64,000 nucleotides of DNA from assembly GCF_016127315.1 (NCBI RefSeq), contig NZ_CP065997.1, positions 5,332,001-5,396,000 of the forward strand, given 5' to 3'. Under the pieces are notes generated by a model. It was not told where the DNA came from and searched no databases. It saw only the letters and a program-made list of their open reading frames with translations. Numbering within the stretch: the stretch's first letter is position 1; the number at the start of each line of letters is the position of its first letter. The DNA is from Achromobacter deleyi. GTDB taxonomy: Bacteria; Pseudomonadota; Gammaproteobacteria; Burkholderiales; Burkholderiaceae_B. Shown here piece after piece: positions 46,301 through 53,050 of this stretch. A program made the translations under genes and the position numbers.

Positions 46301-46692
46301 TCACCCATCCCATCCGGTATGGTGATCCCCTGGTTCATCGCTGCCTGGCGTGCCGCGGCCTGCGCGGCCTGCTGCGCGGCGATGGCAGTGGCGCTGCGGT
46401 TCAGATTGGCCAGCGAACGCTGAAGCTGTTCATTGGCGCGCTGCTGGTCGCGCAGCGTCGACGGAATGCCCGCCAGCCCGCCGCCCGGCAGGCGTCCGGT
46501 GGCGGCGGTCTGCGCTTGCGTGGCCCGCTTGTCGGAGAACCAGCCTGGCCCGAAGGCCGGACCGGCGGCCAGCGCCGGAGTGGCTGACAAGGCCAGCACC
46601 AGGGCGTGCGTGGCTGGCGACAGCCGGAATGCGGGAATTCCCCGTTGTTTGCCCTTGCCGCCTCGGGATGCGCTGCCTGTGTGCTGGTTCAT
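34348..46692 (-). CDS. Giant filamentous-haemagglutinin-like TPS exoprotein (PdtA-like)
   Basis: A single open frame of 4114 residues. An extended signal region (ATHALVLALSATPALA) precedes a two-partner-secretion domain at about residues 120-400 with GGRTVVTVEQTADKAILNWETFNVG and MLINRNGIVFSGSSQVNTRNLVAA, the NPNGIxF-type motif with Arg for Pro. Thousands of residues of beta-helical repeats follow. The C-terminal several hundred residues resemble the DUF3739 region of PdtA of P. aeruginosa, also about 4200 residues. It is predicted to be secreted by a TpsB pore and to act in adhesion. I start it at ATG 46692; the frame extends upstream into the next gene. No TpsB gene is in the window. Confidence 0.88.
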   Translation of the reverse strand: MNQHTGSASRGGKGKQRGIPAFRLSPATHALVLALSATPALAAGPAFGPGWFSDKRATQAQTAATGRLPGGGLAGIPSTLRDQQRANEQLQRSLANLNRSATAIAAQQAAQAAARQAAMNQGITIPDGMGEGGLKVDANPLTAGWVNARALTADSQSVRGGRTVVTVEQTADKAILNWETFNVGRNTTVSFQQQGASWSVLNRVNDPRARPSQIQGQIEAPGTVMLINRNGIVFSGSSQVNTRNLVAAAVGMSDDQFRKGLYSAKTGDGANERYTPSFGNDLTGLGNGAQATNASAGVRVEAGARIQTAAPDSVTQGGGYVLLLGRDVHNAGQISTPNGQTVLAAGDTFIIRRGLGSDINTISTTRGNEVSARRNAGSQAGVVANTGLIQSPLGDITLTGHDVRQLGVAVSSTSVTTRGTVHLLNSASDASGTILLGKDSTTTILLQDDGATALDTQRDALVRPVLDEADAYRATGQAFDHLSSLPDRRDQSRIELTSGGTIEAQDGALALATGGQISIMANRRTLLNDGALLDVAGAVGVKVTMESNNLKVNVQGNELRDAPVNREGKLLNNSDIWVDRRALVQVAKGVNGYERERWYTAGGLLEVGGYLGTSRHGIGEWAAVGGTVTVEGGELVTRQGSLINISGGTLDVAGGYIKQSWVRGDDGRLYEVSRAPGDLLYKGLYRGYEDTHGRWGQNATRYFYNALLAPRERYEDGYTAGRDAGRLVVGTKAAVVEGAIVGVAFEGERQTQARQAVEAGLRQQTGYQQSQLARAQAGQLIVGRYVPRQITNGGATNWGYDLAGAAKQVLFADDVPPLAARLGLDDPLPVARRDAVWLDAGALDLGQITAIAASDVTVRQNLQVAAGGSIELYAPTVSIQGNLTARGGRVAAGNVLTSVERETFLAPAANTSARVEVAPGVTIDVSGLWANLRRTPEDADALVWRNGGQISLRGTGAVALAAGSLLDARSGAVLDVKGKLIGGKGGDVALEMVSLNGRVAGPGPVGVTLDGDVRGYGVAGGGSLRISASRALLSDHADADAGPGGVVLRGDLFRRGFARYDINGDQGLKVADGMRLDVSMPVYRLASDRPDPQAATFDDVLALWTPPLFQENAATGRMTQRLGASLSLSSFVPATPLPAGTLDIGKDALVQVDPGQTIRLQSRGLMRIQGTLRAPGGQIVVARGADDQGNVAQLGGLPNSVWIESGARLDVVGIAATAVDARGRRYGKQLDGGRIAVDGEFVVIRPGATLDASGTAMTVDIPQDDGAGAGARLVGGRGGEIALSAMAGLYLDGAMRAAAGSANAAGGALSLKLETPLYATGTAPALIRPRELLISQTAGASLLPADANAATAALTYGLGRIGADQIVAGGFGDVSLYARDLLTFDGDVTLQARQSISLYQGALGNTQAGASVRLIAPYVLLSGRTNLSASIAQQVDATLNAWQPSALPAAALLQVEAQHIDIRNRVSIGMSGAVQLGGGVQQAVERRGYDRLALRSQGDVRFLPAHPGSEMPMSGQPDSSAVLSPGDVVLAGQRVYPATGAKGLVAAGWRGVRLPYDVNRGIRIEGVAGPQAGAVPLSVLGTLTLTASNIEQGGNVYAPLGRIVMGIGIDDASRRIRLLPGSLTSVSAAGLTVPYGGTVDGLSYLYQGLAVEALGVGGMDIFKLARGISLLGGAVAVDAGAVIDLSGGGTLAGAAFVSGRGGSTDPLFHPLPRFDAATGKFDLPALADRPVYAIMPGLADGYAPVAPRDDAANYAGSRPRIGETITIGAGIPGLAAGTYTLLPSYYALLPGAFRVELGQGAQGGGATMTRGGSWSVAATRGLSNTGTTDAMPRQALVTPGDVLRRHAQYNEMDYRAFVLAEAARSGQPRPMLPADAAALELFYRGVPAPGAEPALLFEGQARFGRGEGGYGGQLVVRSDGSAIEIVNAAPTAGHAGLSLRAADLNAVGADRLSLGGWSYQPVTGADRRLGTVAGGSDIILRGGARLRAPEVLLIASPSKSILLEQGASINTLGAGAAPYDARQGYQYGSVGGNNILAVSNGWLDFSNGVGAQAGRIELGACPAGACSGETQLYSEGTIVFGSNNLVLHDALRYGTRNLVVAANSLNAGSEAALADARTRGVLPTGLRLSQDLLRRLLDGDADNGAPALERVIFSLRDSINFYGSVNLSTLDAATGKSSLAQLVLNTPAIYGYGSATDVATLSTDTLVWNGVANAEPGAIATGGAGTGSGILTLNARRIVLGDANGTLQVPHQQMRRQALGFATVNMEAAERITAGGEGSLEVYQARGNFVDGKFQYQGGTLVLRTPLVTGEDGSVTRLTAGDLLRLAGTGAAADDATVPWGATLTLQGSRVELDSAIVLPSGKLTVQAEHGLTLAGGARLDLAGRAVTLMDQTRYGWGGDVELESRKGDILQAAGSVIDLSARYNQAGRLTATALDAGAGLIDLRGVIKGQASGDYDAGGTIVPFDAGGIALRAQAIADFAGLNQRLNEGGITGSRAFQLKRGDLVIGSEVKARRIDIAVDGGSLTVNGLIDASGAQVGSIRLSAMRDLIVNGLLDAHGALLRVDSRGDIIDSPNRAVVELTAGQGRLVLGSNAAVDLRAGTGVASGSVPGMNDGRSRGTLDLNAPRVGGNDVGLDILGTPRVLGAERVSVNAFRRYDDAPLASAPDVTGRTPQVITQAYLDQLDADSVAYMNAALANAGLRARLQGYALRPGVEIVSRGADGDLRIEGDLDLSNYRYGPNADRNDPARRGFGEAGVLLVRAKGDLNIYGSITDGFAPPLATDDDARAWRLIGRRNPDEANGVDLAGQSLILPRAVRLRGGTSGGTTFPITENESLNYDLPINANTIKANSRLPAQVELSQPLTLAAGTVLEADVRAADGTLYAKGSVLRADLALTAGARLGAGLVLNQAIPVRPFTVPKGTPLSIFSSLLTLSGDLSLAAGAYLPGGTDLRFRSTTVDLRDLNDDGVQGRIWAVAPMLKAGASSWSLRLAGGADLDSADTRALLPASGLGGRGNLKLSDPHYLKDLGIDLGIIDLGGMLLGETPIFSVIRTGRGDLDILAGGNFQQGSYYGIYTAGTPSDTVRDAQGNPVLDALGRDAYNLPRSEVERRNQLEGQGSVLGVGAASYEPLVTGDQYAAWYPERGGNVLVNVQGDMRGAIRGIPASTNGLDARGASAAPGSYPGYWLWRQGGKEIGLQTAWWINFGTYLPTPFYTELQDLGLPVDGISVEGFTGFGTLGGGNLSVNVGGNAGVLNPLKTRNTSNATSQGLALTVGSTGRVTPDGRLVSTGGGDLSLHVGGALNPLKTASGSGGVPTITGAPSDLNGVLTNLRGSISVNAGSIGRVDPIYGLADPSDSRGVNPLRPTLAAPSGGLVVVAGDATVQLGARGDAVLGGMGDAGRMYQFSATSFIKDGVAQPGGANNWFSLWTERTALNLFAAGGAVTPFAAAHFDDSASKDSTQYTASAYSNMFAYPSRFSAVAASGSIYYHASPGSATSEWVFAPGNRGSVELLAKGGLYGGGYRTSISGADPASVPTPQRPAYFATWDGGAVTTGNAIGAEGGVFAFGFNTAAGRPAQSNAGIARFYAGGDIVGLFTGSTITTTAGAEYHAARPVSIQAGGDIVNLKALILNQQPNDVSRIVAGRDILYANVDVAGPGWLEVSAGRNLTQEDKGRLTSLGMLDGRQATGKGGAGIVASAGGEGDYAAFARRYLDPANRADAGQPLAGQPGKAVKTYEGELADWLRQQHGYAGPADQARAYFDALPAEQQRVFLRQVYYAELTAGGREYNDTAGPRAGSYARGRQAIAELYPATDAQGRPIHYQGDITLFGGSGIQTLFGGAIHLLAPGGKMVFGVEGLPPPSTAGIITQGAGDIQMYAKGSILLGQSRVMTTFGGNILGWSAEGDINSGRGSKSTVVYTPQRRLYDDVGNVTLSPTVPSTGAGIATLDPIPEVRPGDVDLVAPLGTIDAGEAGIRYSGNVNLAALQVVNAANVVGQGKATGVPVLAAVNVAALTSASAAAAGATQSAQDTTRQQQNAARRNLPSIINVQILGYGTEPVAGAGAGVAPAGGNPRPGGAPQPQGYDPRSIFQMLGNGELDATQKARLTEPEQRGLSGG

Positions 46693-46836
46693 GCGGGTTC
46701 TCTGATCCTGGGTGTCTGCGCCGCTGCTGGCGGCTGTCGCTTTGGTTGCCGGCGCCGCGTCACCGCGCGTGATCGCGGCGTGTGCGAACGCGCGCGGCGA
46801 ATCACCGCGGCTGTGGGCAATGATGTGTCCGCCAGA

Positions 46837-46872
46837 TGACAGCGGCGGGAAAAAAGGTGTGGAGTGGCGTAA
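46837..46872 (-). promoter_or_regulatory. 36-bp conserved upstream element, copy 1
   Basis: This block, 145 bp before the exoprotein ATG, is identical at 33 of 36 positions to 49622-49657 upstream of a DING gene. On the minus strand it contains CCACACCTTTTTTCCCG and ends in CTGTCA, a Pho half-site. A shared promoter or activator site is likely, but I cannot assign it to a known class. Confidence 0.6.
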
Positions 46873-46892
46873 CAGTGCCGTTCTCAGGCGGG

Positions 46893-48098
46893 TCAACCCC
46901 GTCCGGCGATGTCGCCGCAGACGGTGGCGTTGCCGATATTCAACCTGGCGGCGGTCCCCGCCGGCGCCACGAACGTCGCCAGCAACCTGGCCCGCAGCAT
47001 GGCCGGCAATGGCACCAGCTGATGATTGGCGACGCGCGCGGTGTCGTTGTAGAGGCGCGTCAGGAACAGCCGCATGGCGGCTGCCGCCGCTGGATCGCTG
47101 TAGCACTGGCTCAAGACGATATTGGTCGAGCCCACGATCGGATAGCCCGTGCGCGGATCCGGCTGGATGCGCACCCAATTGGACGGATTGGCGGCATTGT
47201 TCGCGGACGCCCAGAAGGGGGACGCGGGGTTGCGCTCGATCACCTGGCCGCCAGGCCAGACCGGCGCACCGTCGGATTCCATTGCGGCCACGACATTGGC
47301 AGGCGTCGGCGAATAGGCCACGCCGTCGTTGCCATTGACCAGCCAGGCCTGTTTCAGGCCGCCGGAATACGTGGCATCCGGTCCAATGTAGGTGATGGCC
47401 GACACGTGGCCCGCCATGGCGACCGCGGCCCCGCTGTCGCCCTGCACCGCGACGAAATGGGCCGGCAGGTCGCCCGGGGCGAACTCATCCGGGAATACCT
47501 CCTTGCCGCTGAACGCCTTCGGCGCATTGACGCGGCAGGCCTCCCGCAGGTGCCGCGTCAGCAGTTGCGAAGTGCCGCTGCCATCGGCCCGGTACACCAG
47601 CTTGAAGGCGTCCAGCGACGCCGGAACCGTCACGCCCAACTGGCTCCAGCGATCGATCGCGCCGCCAAAGATGGCGCAGAGCTGGTCGCGGGTCAGGGTC
47701 ACAGGCTGCGTCGGTCCCTTGTAGGCGATCGTGATCGGCACATAGGCGGCGGGTAACTGGATCAATGGGCCATGGCTGGCCGGAGATCCCTGCCTGCCCC
47801 ACCCGTCGACCAGGTAAGCGGCGATCTGCGCCTGCGTCAATGGCAGTTCGCTGCCTGCCCAGTGAACCGCGCCGGTCCGATTGAAGGCACCCGGGTCATT
47901 CAGCAGGAAGGCGCGCAACCCGGCCGCGCTGCCGGCGCCCGCGTAGGGCTGCAGCCCGCCACCTGGCAGGTCGGCCATGGCGTCCTGGTACAGCGGCGCG
48001 GGCAAGGTGGCGCCGCCAGAGACGAGGTTCTGCGCCAGCGCGGTGCCGCACGGCAGGACGAAGGCCAACATCAGGAAAAGCCGAAGGCATGCGCGCAT
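46893..48098 (-). CDS. DING/PstS-like exported protein (copy 1)
   Basis: A 401-residue exported protein of the phosphate-binding DING family. After the signal peptide (LFLMLAFVLPCGTALAQ) it reads NLVSGGATLPAPLYQD, the GGATLP motif of DING proteins, here without the DING tetrapeptide. Later blocks include VHWAGSELPLT, PITIAYKG, LCAIFGGAIDRWSQLG, YRADGSGTSQLLTRHL and TGYPIVGSTNIVLSQCY. The C-terminus CGDIAGRG is shared with its neighbour. In P. aeruginosa Hxc exports a DING-type phosphatase, so this is a candidate type II substrate. I chose the second ATG because GGAG is six bases upstream. Confidence 0.82.
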   Translation of the reverse strand: MRACLRLFLMLAFVLPCGTALAQNLVSGGATLPAPLYQDAMADLPGGGLQPYAGAGSAAGLRAFLLNDPGAFNRTGAVHWAGSELPLTQAQIAAYLVDGWGRQGSPASHGPLIQLPAAYVPITIAYKGPTQPVTLTRDQLCAIFGGAIDRWSQLGVTVPASLDAFKLVYRADGSGTSQLLTRHLREACRVNAPKAFSGKEVFPDEFAPGDLPAHFVAVQGDSGAAVAMAGHVSAITYIGPDATYSGGLKQAWLVNGNDGVAYSPTPANVVAAMESDGAPVWPGGQVIERNPASPFWASANNAANPSNWVRIQPDPRTGYPIVGSTNIVLSQCYSDPAAAAAMRLFLTRLYNDTARVANHQLVPLPAMLRARLLATFVAPAGTAARLNIGNATVCGDIAGRG

Positions 48099-48171
48099 CA
48101 TTGACTCCGGTGAGACCGATTGAACCGCTGGACACTCGTCAGCCGCGGCCAGCGTAGTTGCCGCGAACAAG

Positions 48172-48209
48172 AAAAAAGGGGGGCCACCGACAAACATCAG
48201 TCGCCCCCC
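48172..48209 (-). terminator. Rho-independent terminator after DING copy 2
   Basis: On the minus strand GGGGGGCGAC, an 8-nt loop and GTC...GCCCCCC form a stem with a small bulge, followed by TTTTTT. It ends the DING copy 2 transcript 42 bp past the stop and separates it from copy 1. Confidence 0.8.
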
Positions 48210-48250
48210 TGTCCTGCGGTCACTATCTGTTCAACTGAACGACCTGGAAA

Positions 48251-49492
48251 TCAACCACGGCCGGCGTAGCTGCCGCAGATGGTGGCGTTGTTGATGTTCA
48301 GGTTGGCGGTCGTGCCGTTGACGAACGCGGCCAGCACGCGAGCGCGGTTGGTGGTGGTCAACGGAACCAGCTTGTGCTGGTCGATCTTGCCGGGGGTGGC
48401 GCCACCGACCACCGAGTTCGCCGCCGAGTAGTGCGAGGTCAGGAAGCTCTTGATGGCGTTGGCCACGGCCGAGTCCGTGTAGCACTGGCTGATGACGAAG
48501 TTGGTGTAGCCGACGATCGGGTAGCCGGTGGACGGATCGACCGACGAACGCACCCAGTTGAACGGGTTGGCCTGGTTGTTCGTATTGGACCAGTTCGTGC
48601 CCGAGGGATTGCGTTCGATGACGCCGTTGGCCGGCGGCAGGGCCGCGGTGCTGCCCAGCGCGGTGCTGACGTTTTCCGAGTCCGGCGCGAAGCCGCCGGC
48701 GGCTTCGTCGTTGCGGTTGACCAGCGCAGCCTGCTTGAGCGCGACCGTGAAGGCGGGGTCCGGGCTCAGGTAGGTGATCGCCGAATCCTGGGCGTTGATG
48801 GCCGTGGCCACGCCGCCGCTGCCGGTGGCGGCGATGAAGTTGGCCGGCGGCGTGTTGCTCGGGAATTCCTGGGCGAACGTGCTCTTGCCCTGGAACGCGA
48901 CGTTCGAGTCGGCGCCGCACACGGCTTGCAGGTGGCGGGTCAGCAGTTCGCTGGTGCCGCTGCTTTCCGAGCGGTAGATCACCTTGAAGGCGTCCGGGGC
49001 CGAACCCGACGACACGCCGACATCGCTCCACTTGGTGAACTTGCCCGACAGCACGCCGCACAGCTGCGCCTTGGTCAGGGTGATGTCGGCCGAGGGGCCC
49101 TTGTACGAGATCGTGACCGGCGTGCCCACCGACGGGATCTGGATCAGCGGACCGTGGCCGGTCGGCGTGCCCAGCTTGCCCAGGCCGGTCGTCAGGTAGT
49201 CGTTGATCTGCACTTGGGTCAGGATCGAATCGCTGCCGATCCAGTGGACCACGCCGGTGCTGTCGAAGCCGACGGCGCTGTTGGTCAGGAACGCGGTCTT
49301 GCCCGCGCCGCTGCCCTTGCCGACGTAGGCCTTGAAGGTCGACGCCGGGAAGCTGTTGATTTCGTCCTGGTACAGCGGCTGGGGCAGCGTCGCGCCGCCG
49401 GACACCACGACCTGTTGCGCCAGGGCAGCGCCCGACAGGGACAGCATGCCGACCGCCGACAGCGCGGCGACCAGGGAATTGCGATTGAACAT
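48251..49492 (-). CDS. DING/PstS-like exported protein (copy 2)
   Basis: A 413-residue protein with signal peptide MFNRNSLVAALSAVGMLSLSGAALAQ and mature start VVVSGGATLPQPLYQ. It closely follows the known DING pattern: GSGAGKTAFLTN, VHWIGSDSILTQ, LCGVLSGKFTKWSDVG, YRSESSGTSELLTRHLQAVC, ITYLSPDPA and GYPIVGYTNFVISQCY. DING proteins bind phosphate with very high affinity and some are phosphatases. AAGGAG precedes the ATG by seven bases. Codon choice looks highly biased (many GCC, CTG, AAG), suggesting high expression. It has the 36-bp element upstream and its own terminator. Confidence 0.87.
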   Translation of the reverse strand: MFNRNSLVAALSAVGMLSLSGAALAQQVVVSGGATLPQPLYQDEINSFPASTFKAYVGKGSGAGKTAFLTNSAVGFDSTGVVHWIGSDSILTQVQINDYLTTGLGKLGTPTGHGPLIQIPSVGTPVTISYKGPSADITLTKAQLCGVLSGKFTKWSDVGVSSGSAPDAFKVIYRSESSGTSELLTRHLQAVCGADSNVAFQGKSTFAQEFPSNTPPANFIAATGSGGVATAINAQDSAITYLSPDPAFTVALKQAALVNRNDEAAGGFAPDSENVSTALGSTAALPPANGVIERNPSGTNWSNTNNQANPFNWVRSSVDPSTGYPIVGYTNFVISQCYTDSAVANAIKSFLTSHYSAANSVVGGATPGKIDQHKLVPLTTTNRARVLAAFVNGTTANLNINNATICGSYAGRG

Positions 49493-49621
49493 GTCTTGCT
49501 CCTTGCACTCGTTTAGGAGAGAACTGCTTGTGGAGAAAAGAACGGATGAACCCGAGAACGCATCCGGCGGCACTCTGCAAAGACCTGCCTGACGCGTTGA
49601 AGACATGTTGATCAAGCGAGG

Positions 49622-49657
49622 TGACAGCGACGGGAAAAAAGGTGTGGAGTGAGGTAA
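49622..49657 (-). promoter_or_regulatory. 36-bp conserved upstream element, copy 2
   Basis: Located 130 bp before the ATG of DING copy 2 and nearly identical to the block before the giant exoprotein. Just upstream of it on the minus strand CGCACAT occurs twice, 10 bp apart, which could be an additional activator site. Confidence 0.6.
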
Positions 49658-49705
49658 GAATGTGCGGAGATGTGCGGAGTTCTCGGCGTTATCCGCACAC
49701 CGCCC

Positions 49706-50914
49706 TCACCCCACCATCTGGTTGATTTCCATGATCGGCAGCATCACCGCCAGCACGATGGTCAGCACCACGCCGCCCATGATCAGGATCATCAACGGCT
49801 CCAGCATCGCGGTCATGGCCATGGCGCGCCGCTCGATGTCGGCCGACAGGGTCTGCGCGGCGCGGTCGAGCATGCGCGACAGCGTGCCGGTCTTCTCGCC
49901 GCTGGCCACCAGGTGGCACAGCAGCGGCGGGAAGACCTTCTGCTGGCGCAGCGCCGCGCCCAGTCCGGAGCCGCCCTCGATGCGCTCGGTGGCGTCCAGC
50001 ACGGCGCGCCGCAGGCACTCGTTGGCCAGGGTCTGGCGCGCCGCATCCAGCGCGCGCAGCAGCGGCACGCCGGCGTCCGCCAGGATCGCCAGCGTGGCGG
50101 CGAAGCGCGCGGTGTTCACGCCCAGCGCGAAGCGGCCGATCATGGGCAGCCGCAGGATGCGCGCGTGCCAGGCCAGCCGCGCCGCCTCGGCGCGCTGCGA
50201 CAGCCGCCACAGGCCGAACAGCAGCGCCGCCGCCAGCGCGTTCAGGCCGCCCCAGGTACGCACGTAGTCGCTCGCGGCCAGCATGGCGCGGGTGATCCAC
50301 GGCAGTTCCTGGCGCGCCTGCGAGAACGCGCTGACCACCTGTGGCACCACGTAGGCCAGCAGGAAGACGACGATGCAGATCGACACCACGCCGACGATGG
50401 CGGGATAGATGAAGGCGGTCAGCACCTTGGCCCGCAAGGCATTGCGCTCCTCGATGTAGTCGGCCAGCCGTTCCATGATGCGCGCCAGGTCGCCGGAGTC
50501 TTCGCCGGCCTTGATGAGCGCGCGATAGATCGGAGGGAAGTCGCGTGGCCGCGCGTTCAGCGCATCGGAGAAGCGCTGGCCGCTGCGCACGTCGGCGCGC
50601 ACGCCCGAGAAGGTGTCGGCGATGTGCTTCTTCTCGGCCTGTTCGACCGTGGCCGACAGCGCGCCTTCCAGGGGCAGGCCGGCGGCCAGCAGGCTGGCGA
50701 GCTGGCGCGTGGCCCAGGCCAGGTCGCTGTCGGACAGCTTGGCGGCGAACAGCTCGATCGAGCCGGCGCCGCGGCTGGCCGTCAGGCGCAGCGCCAGCGC
50801 GGTCAGGCCCTGGGCCCGCAGTTGCGCGCGCGCGGCGCGGGCGGTGTCGGCGTTCAGTACGCCGCGCTGGATCCTGCCGTGCGCGTCGGCCGCCTCGAAA
50901 CGAAAATCCGGCAT
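49706..50914 (-). CDS. gspF: Type II secretion platform protein GspF (HxcS-like)
   Basis: A 402-residue polytopic inner-membrane protein with the duplicated T2SSF domain. The first repeat includes LASLLAAGLPLEGALSATVEQ, then FIYPAIVGVVSICIVVFLLAYVVPQ. The second repeat includes RFAATLAILADAGVPLLRALDAARQTL and ends with LEPLMILIMGGVVLTIVLAVMLPIMEINQMV. GspF is the platform that couples the ATPase to pseudopilus growth. It lies 9 bp after gspE at the end of the gspG-K-L-M-E-F string. Confidence 0.92.
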   Translation of the reverse strand: MPDFRFEAADAHGRIQRGVLNADTARAARAQLRAQGLTALALRLTASRGAGSIELFAAKLSDSDLAWATRQLASLLAAGLPLEGALSATVEQAEKKHIADTFSGVRADVRSGQRFSDALNARPRDFPPIYRALIKAGEDSGDLARIMERLADYIEERNALRAKVLTAFIYPAIVGVVSICIVVFLLAYVVPQVVSAFSQARQELPWITRAMLAASDYVRTWGGLNALAAALLFGLWRLSQRAEAARLAWHARILRLPMIGRFALGVNTARFAATLAILADAGVPLLRALDAARQTLANECLRRAVLDATERIEGGSGLGAALRQQKVFPPLLCHLVASGEKTGTLSRMLDRAAQTLSADIERRAMAMTAMLEPLMILIMGGVVLTIVLAVMLPIMEINQMVG

Positions 50915-50923
50915 GGTCCGCCC

Positions 50924-52372
50924 CTACCCGTCCCGCGTGACGCGGATGATTTCCTCGCGCGAGGTCTGGCCGCCGAGCACCCAGCGCTCGCCGTCCTCGC
51001 GCATCAGTTTCATGCCGGCGCGCTGCGCGGCCACGCGCAGCTGCTGCTCGCCGGCGCCTTCGTGGATCAGGCCGCGCTGCGCGTCGTCGACGATGTACAG
51101 CTCGTGGATGCCGGTGCGGCCGCGGTAGCCGGTATGGTTGCAGGCCGGGCAGCCGACCGCCTCGAACAGGCCCGGCTCCTGCGACGACGGCCGGCGGCAG
51201 TCCGGACACAGCCGCCGCACCAGACGCTGCGCCAGCACCCCCAGCAGCGACGAGGCCAGCAGGAAGCGCTCCACGCCCATGTCGGTGAGCCGCGTCAGCG
51301 CCGACACCGCATCATTGGTGTGCAGCGTGGCCAGCACCAGGTGGCCGGTCAGCGAGGCCTGCACCGCGATCTGCGCGGTCTCCAGGTCGCGGATCTCGCC
51401 GATCATGATGACGTCCGGGTCCTGCCGCAGGATGGCGCGCAGCGCCACCGCGAAGCTCATGTCGATCTTGGCGTTGACCTGGATCTGGCTGATGCCCGGC
51501 AGGTCGTACTCCACCGGATCCTCGACCGTCAGCACGTTCGAGGTGGCGGCGTCGATCTGCCCCAGCGCGGCGTACAGCGTGGTGGTCTTGCCGCTGCCGG
51601 TGGGGCCGGTCACCAGCACGATGCCGTGCGGCTGGTGCACCAGCCGGTCCAGCTCGTGCAGCACGCCGGGCGCCATGCCCAGCTTTTCCAGCCGCAGGCG
51701 GCCGGCTTCCTTGTCCAGCAGGCGCAGCACGGCGCGTTCGCCGTGGCCGGTGGGAACCGTCGAGACGCGGATGTCGATTGGCCGGCCGCCGACCCGCAAC
51801 GCGATGCGGCCGTCCTGCGGCAGGCGCTTCTCGGCGATGTCCAGATGCGCCATGATCTTGATGCGCGAGATCAGCGCGCCGTGCAGCGCCTTGCGCGGGC
51901 TGACCACGTCGCGCAATCCGCCGTCGACGCGGTAGCGCACCACCGAATGGGTTTCGTAGGGCTCGATGTGGATGTCGCTGGCGCCGTCGCGCGCGGCCTG
52001 GGTGAAGAGCGCATTGATCATGCGGATCACCGGCGCGTCGTCCTGCGCGTCCAGCAGGTCGGTGATCTCGGGCATTTCGTGCAGCAGCCGGTCCAGGTCG
52101 ACCTCGTTCTCGGCCGCGCCCACCACCGAGGCCGCGTCGCCGGCATCGGCGTAGGCCGCGGCCAGCAGGCCGTCGAGTTCGGCGTCGGCGGCGCGGCGCA
52201 GCGGCAGCGGGCCATAGCGGCGTCGCGCCTCGGTCACGGCCCAGGCCGGGGTCTGGTCGGTGATGACCAGTTCGCCCACGCCGCCGCCATGCCAGTGCAG
52301 CAGCGCGCGGTGCTGGCGCGCCCAGGCATAGGGCAGCTTGTGCGGCGGGCGGCTGTCGTCGCGGGCGTTCAT
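50924..52372 (-). CDS. gspE: Type II secretion ATPase GspE (HxcR-like)
   Basis: A 482-residue secretion ATPase. It shows the Asp-box region ([11 protein letters not shown]), Walker [37 protein letters not shown] (Walker B) and the His-box [16 protein letters not shown]-terminal tetracysteine zinc motif CPDC...CPAC is present, as in most GspE proteins. The N-terminal domain is short. It powers pseudopilus assembly in the cytoplasm, docking on GspL and GspF. A 75-bp gap separates it from gspM. Confidence 0.94.
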   Translation of the reverse strand: MNARDDSRPPHKLPYAWARQHRALLHWHGGGVGELVITDQTPAWAVTEARRRYGPLPLRRAADAELDGLLAAAYADAGDAASVVGAAENEVDLDRLLHEMPEITDLLDAQDDAPVIRMINALFTQAARDGASDIHIEPYETHSVVRYRVDGGLRDVVSPRKALHGALISRIKIMAHLDIAEKRLPQDGRIALRVGGRPIDIRVSTVPTGHGERAVLRLLDKEAGRLRLEKLGMAPGVLHELDRLVHQPHGIVLVTGPTGSGKTTTLYAALGQIDAATSNVLTVEDPVEYDLPGISQIQVNAKIDMSFAVALRAILRQDPDVIMIGEIRDLETAQIAVQASLTGHLVLATLHTNDAVSALTRLTDMGVERFLLASSLLGVLAQRLVRRLCPDCRRPSSQEPGLFEAVGCPACNHTGYRGRTGIHELYIVDDAQRGLIHEGAGEQQLRVAAQRAGMKLMREDGERWVLGGQTSREEIIRVTRDG

Positions 52373-52447
52373 GGCGACAGCACCTGATCGACGCGGTGGG
52401 GGGGAATACGCTCGGGCATGCGGCGCAAGCGGGACGGCGTCACGGGC

Positions 52448-53050
52448 TTACCTCTCGTTGCGGGAAATGGGGCTCAACAGCACGACGCCCGCCAGGCCTT
52501 CGCCCGGCGCCACCGCGGGGTCGCCGGCCTCGGCCTGGTCCTGGCGCTGCAAGGCGACACGCGTCAACGCCAGCGGGAACGGCGCCGGCCCGGCCAGCAG
52601 CCACGCGGCCAGCGGCGCCGCCGGCGCCCGGTGGAACACGATGCGCCAGGCGCCGGCCGCGCGCTCGTCGGCGCCGAGTTCGTAGCGGCCCGCCAGTCCG
52701 GCCGCGTCCAGCCAGCGGCCCAGCGTCTCGGCGGAAACCACGGCCTGGCGCGCCGCCGGCGCCGGACCCGCCTGGCGCAGGATCGCTTCCAGGTCGCGCG
52801 CGCTCGCCTCCAGGCGCCGCAATTCCTCCGCGCCGCGATCCGCGCGCGCCAGGGACGGTTCGATCACCGCCAGCCAGCAGCCCGCCGCCGCGACCACCGC
52901 GGCGCACAGCGCCAGCAGCCGCCGTTCGTTAGCGGCCAACCCGGCCCAGGCGGCGCGGGCCCGCGCCTGCCAGGCCTGCTGGCGCGCGCGCCAGCGGCTA
53001 CGCCAGAGCGCGGGCAGGCCGAGCGGCCGGGGCGGCGGCGCCAGCGTCAT
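52448..53050 (-). CDS. gspM: Type II secretion protein GspM-like (HxcZ-like)
   Basis: A 200-residue bitopic protein: a basic N-terminus, one membrane segment (LLALCAAVVAAAGCWLAVIEPSL, about 46-68), a short coiled coil (EELRRLEASARDLEAIL) and a small periplasmic domain. The topology, size and position between gspL and gspE identify it as GspM, although sequence identity in this family is low. Its ATG overlaps the gspL stop (ATGA). Confidence 0.78.
   Translation of the reverse strand: MTLAPPPRPLGLPALWRSRWRARQQAWQARARAAWAGLAANERRLLALCAAVVAAAGCWLAVIEPSLARADRGAEELRRLEASARDLEAILRQAGPAPAARQAVVSAETLGRWLDAAGLAGRYELGADERAAGAWRIVFHRAPAAPLAAWLLAGPAPFPLALTRVALQRQDQAEAGDPAVAPGEGLAGVVLLSPISRNER

Noticed and set aside
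46830..46850. Full Pho box before the giant exoprotein gene
   Set aside because: CTGTCAT is present, but the second half (CGGACAC) matches only 4 of 7 and no -10 box follows at the right distance.
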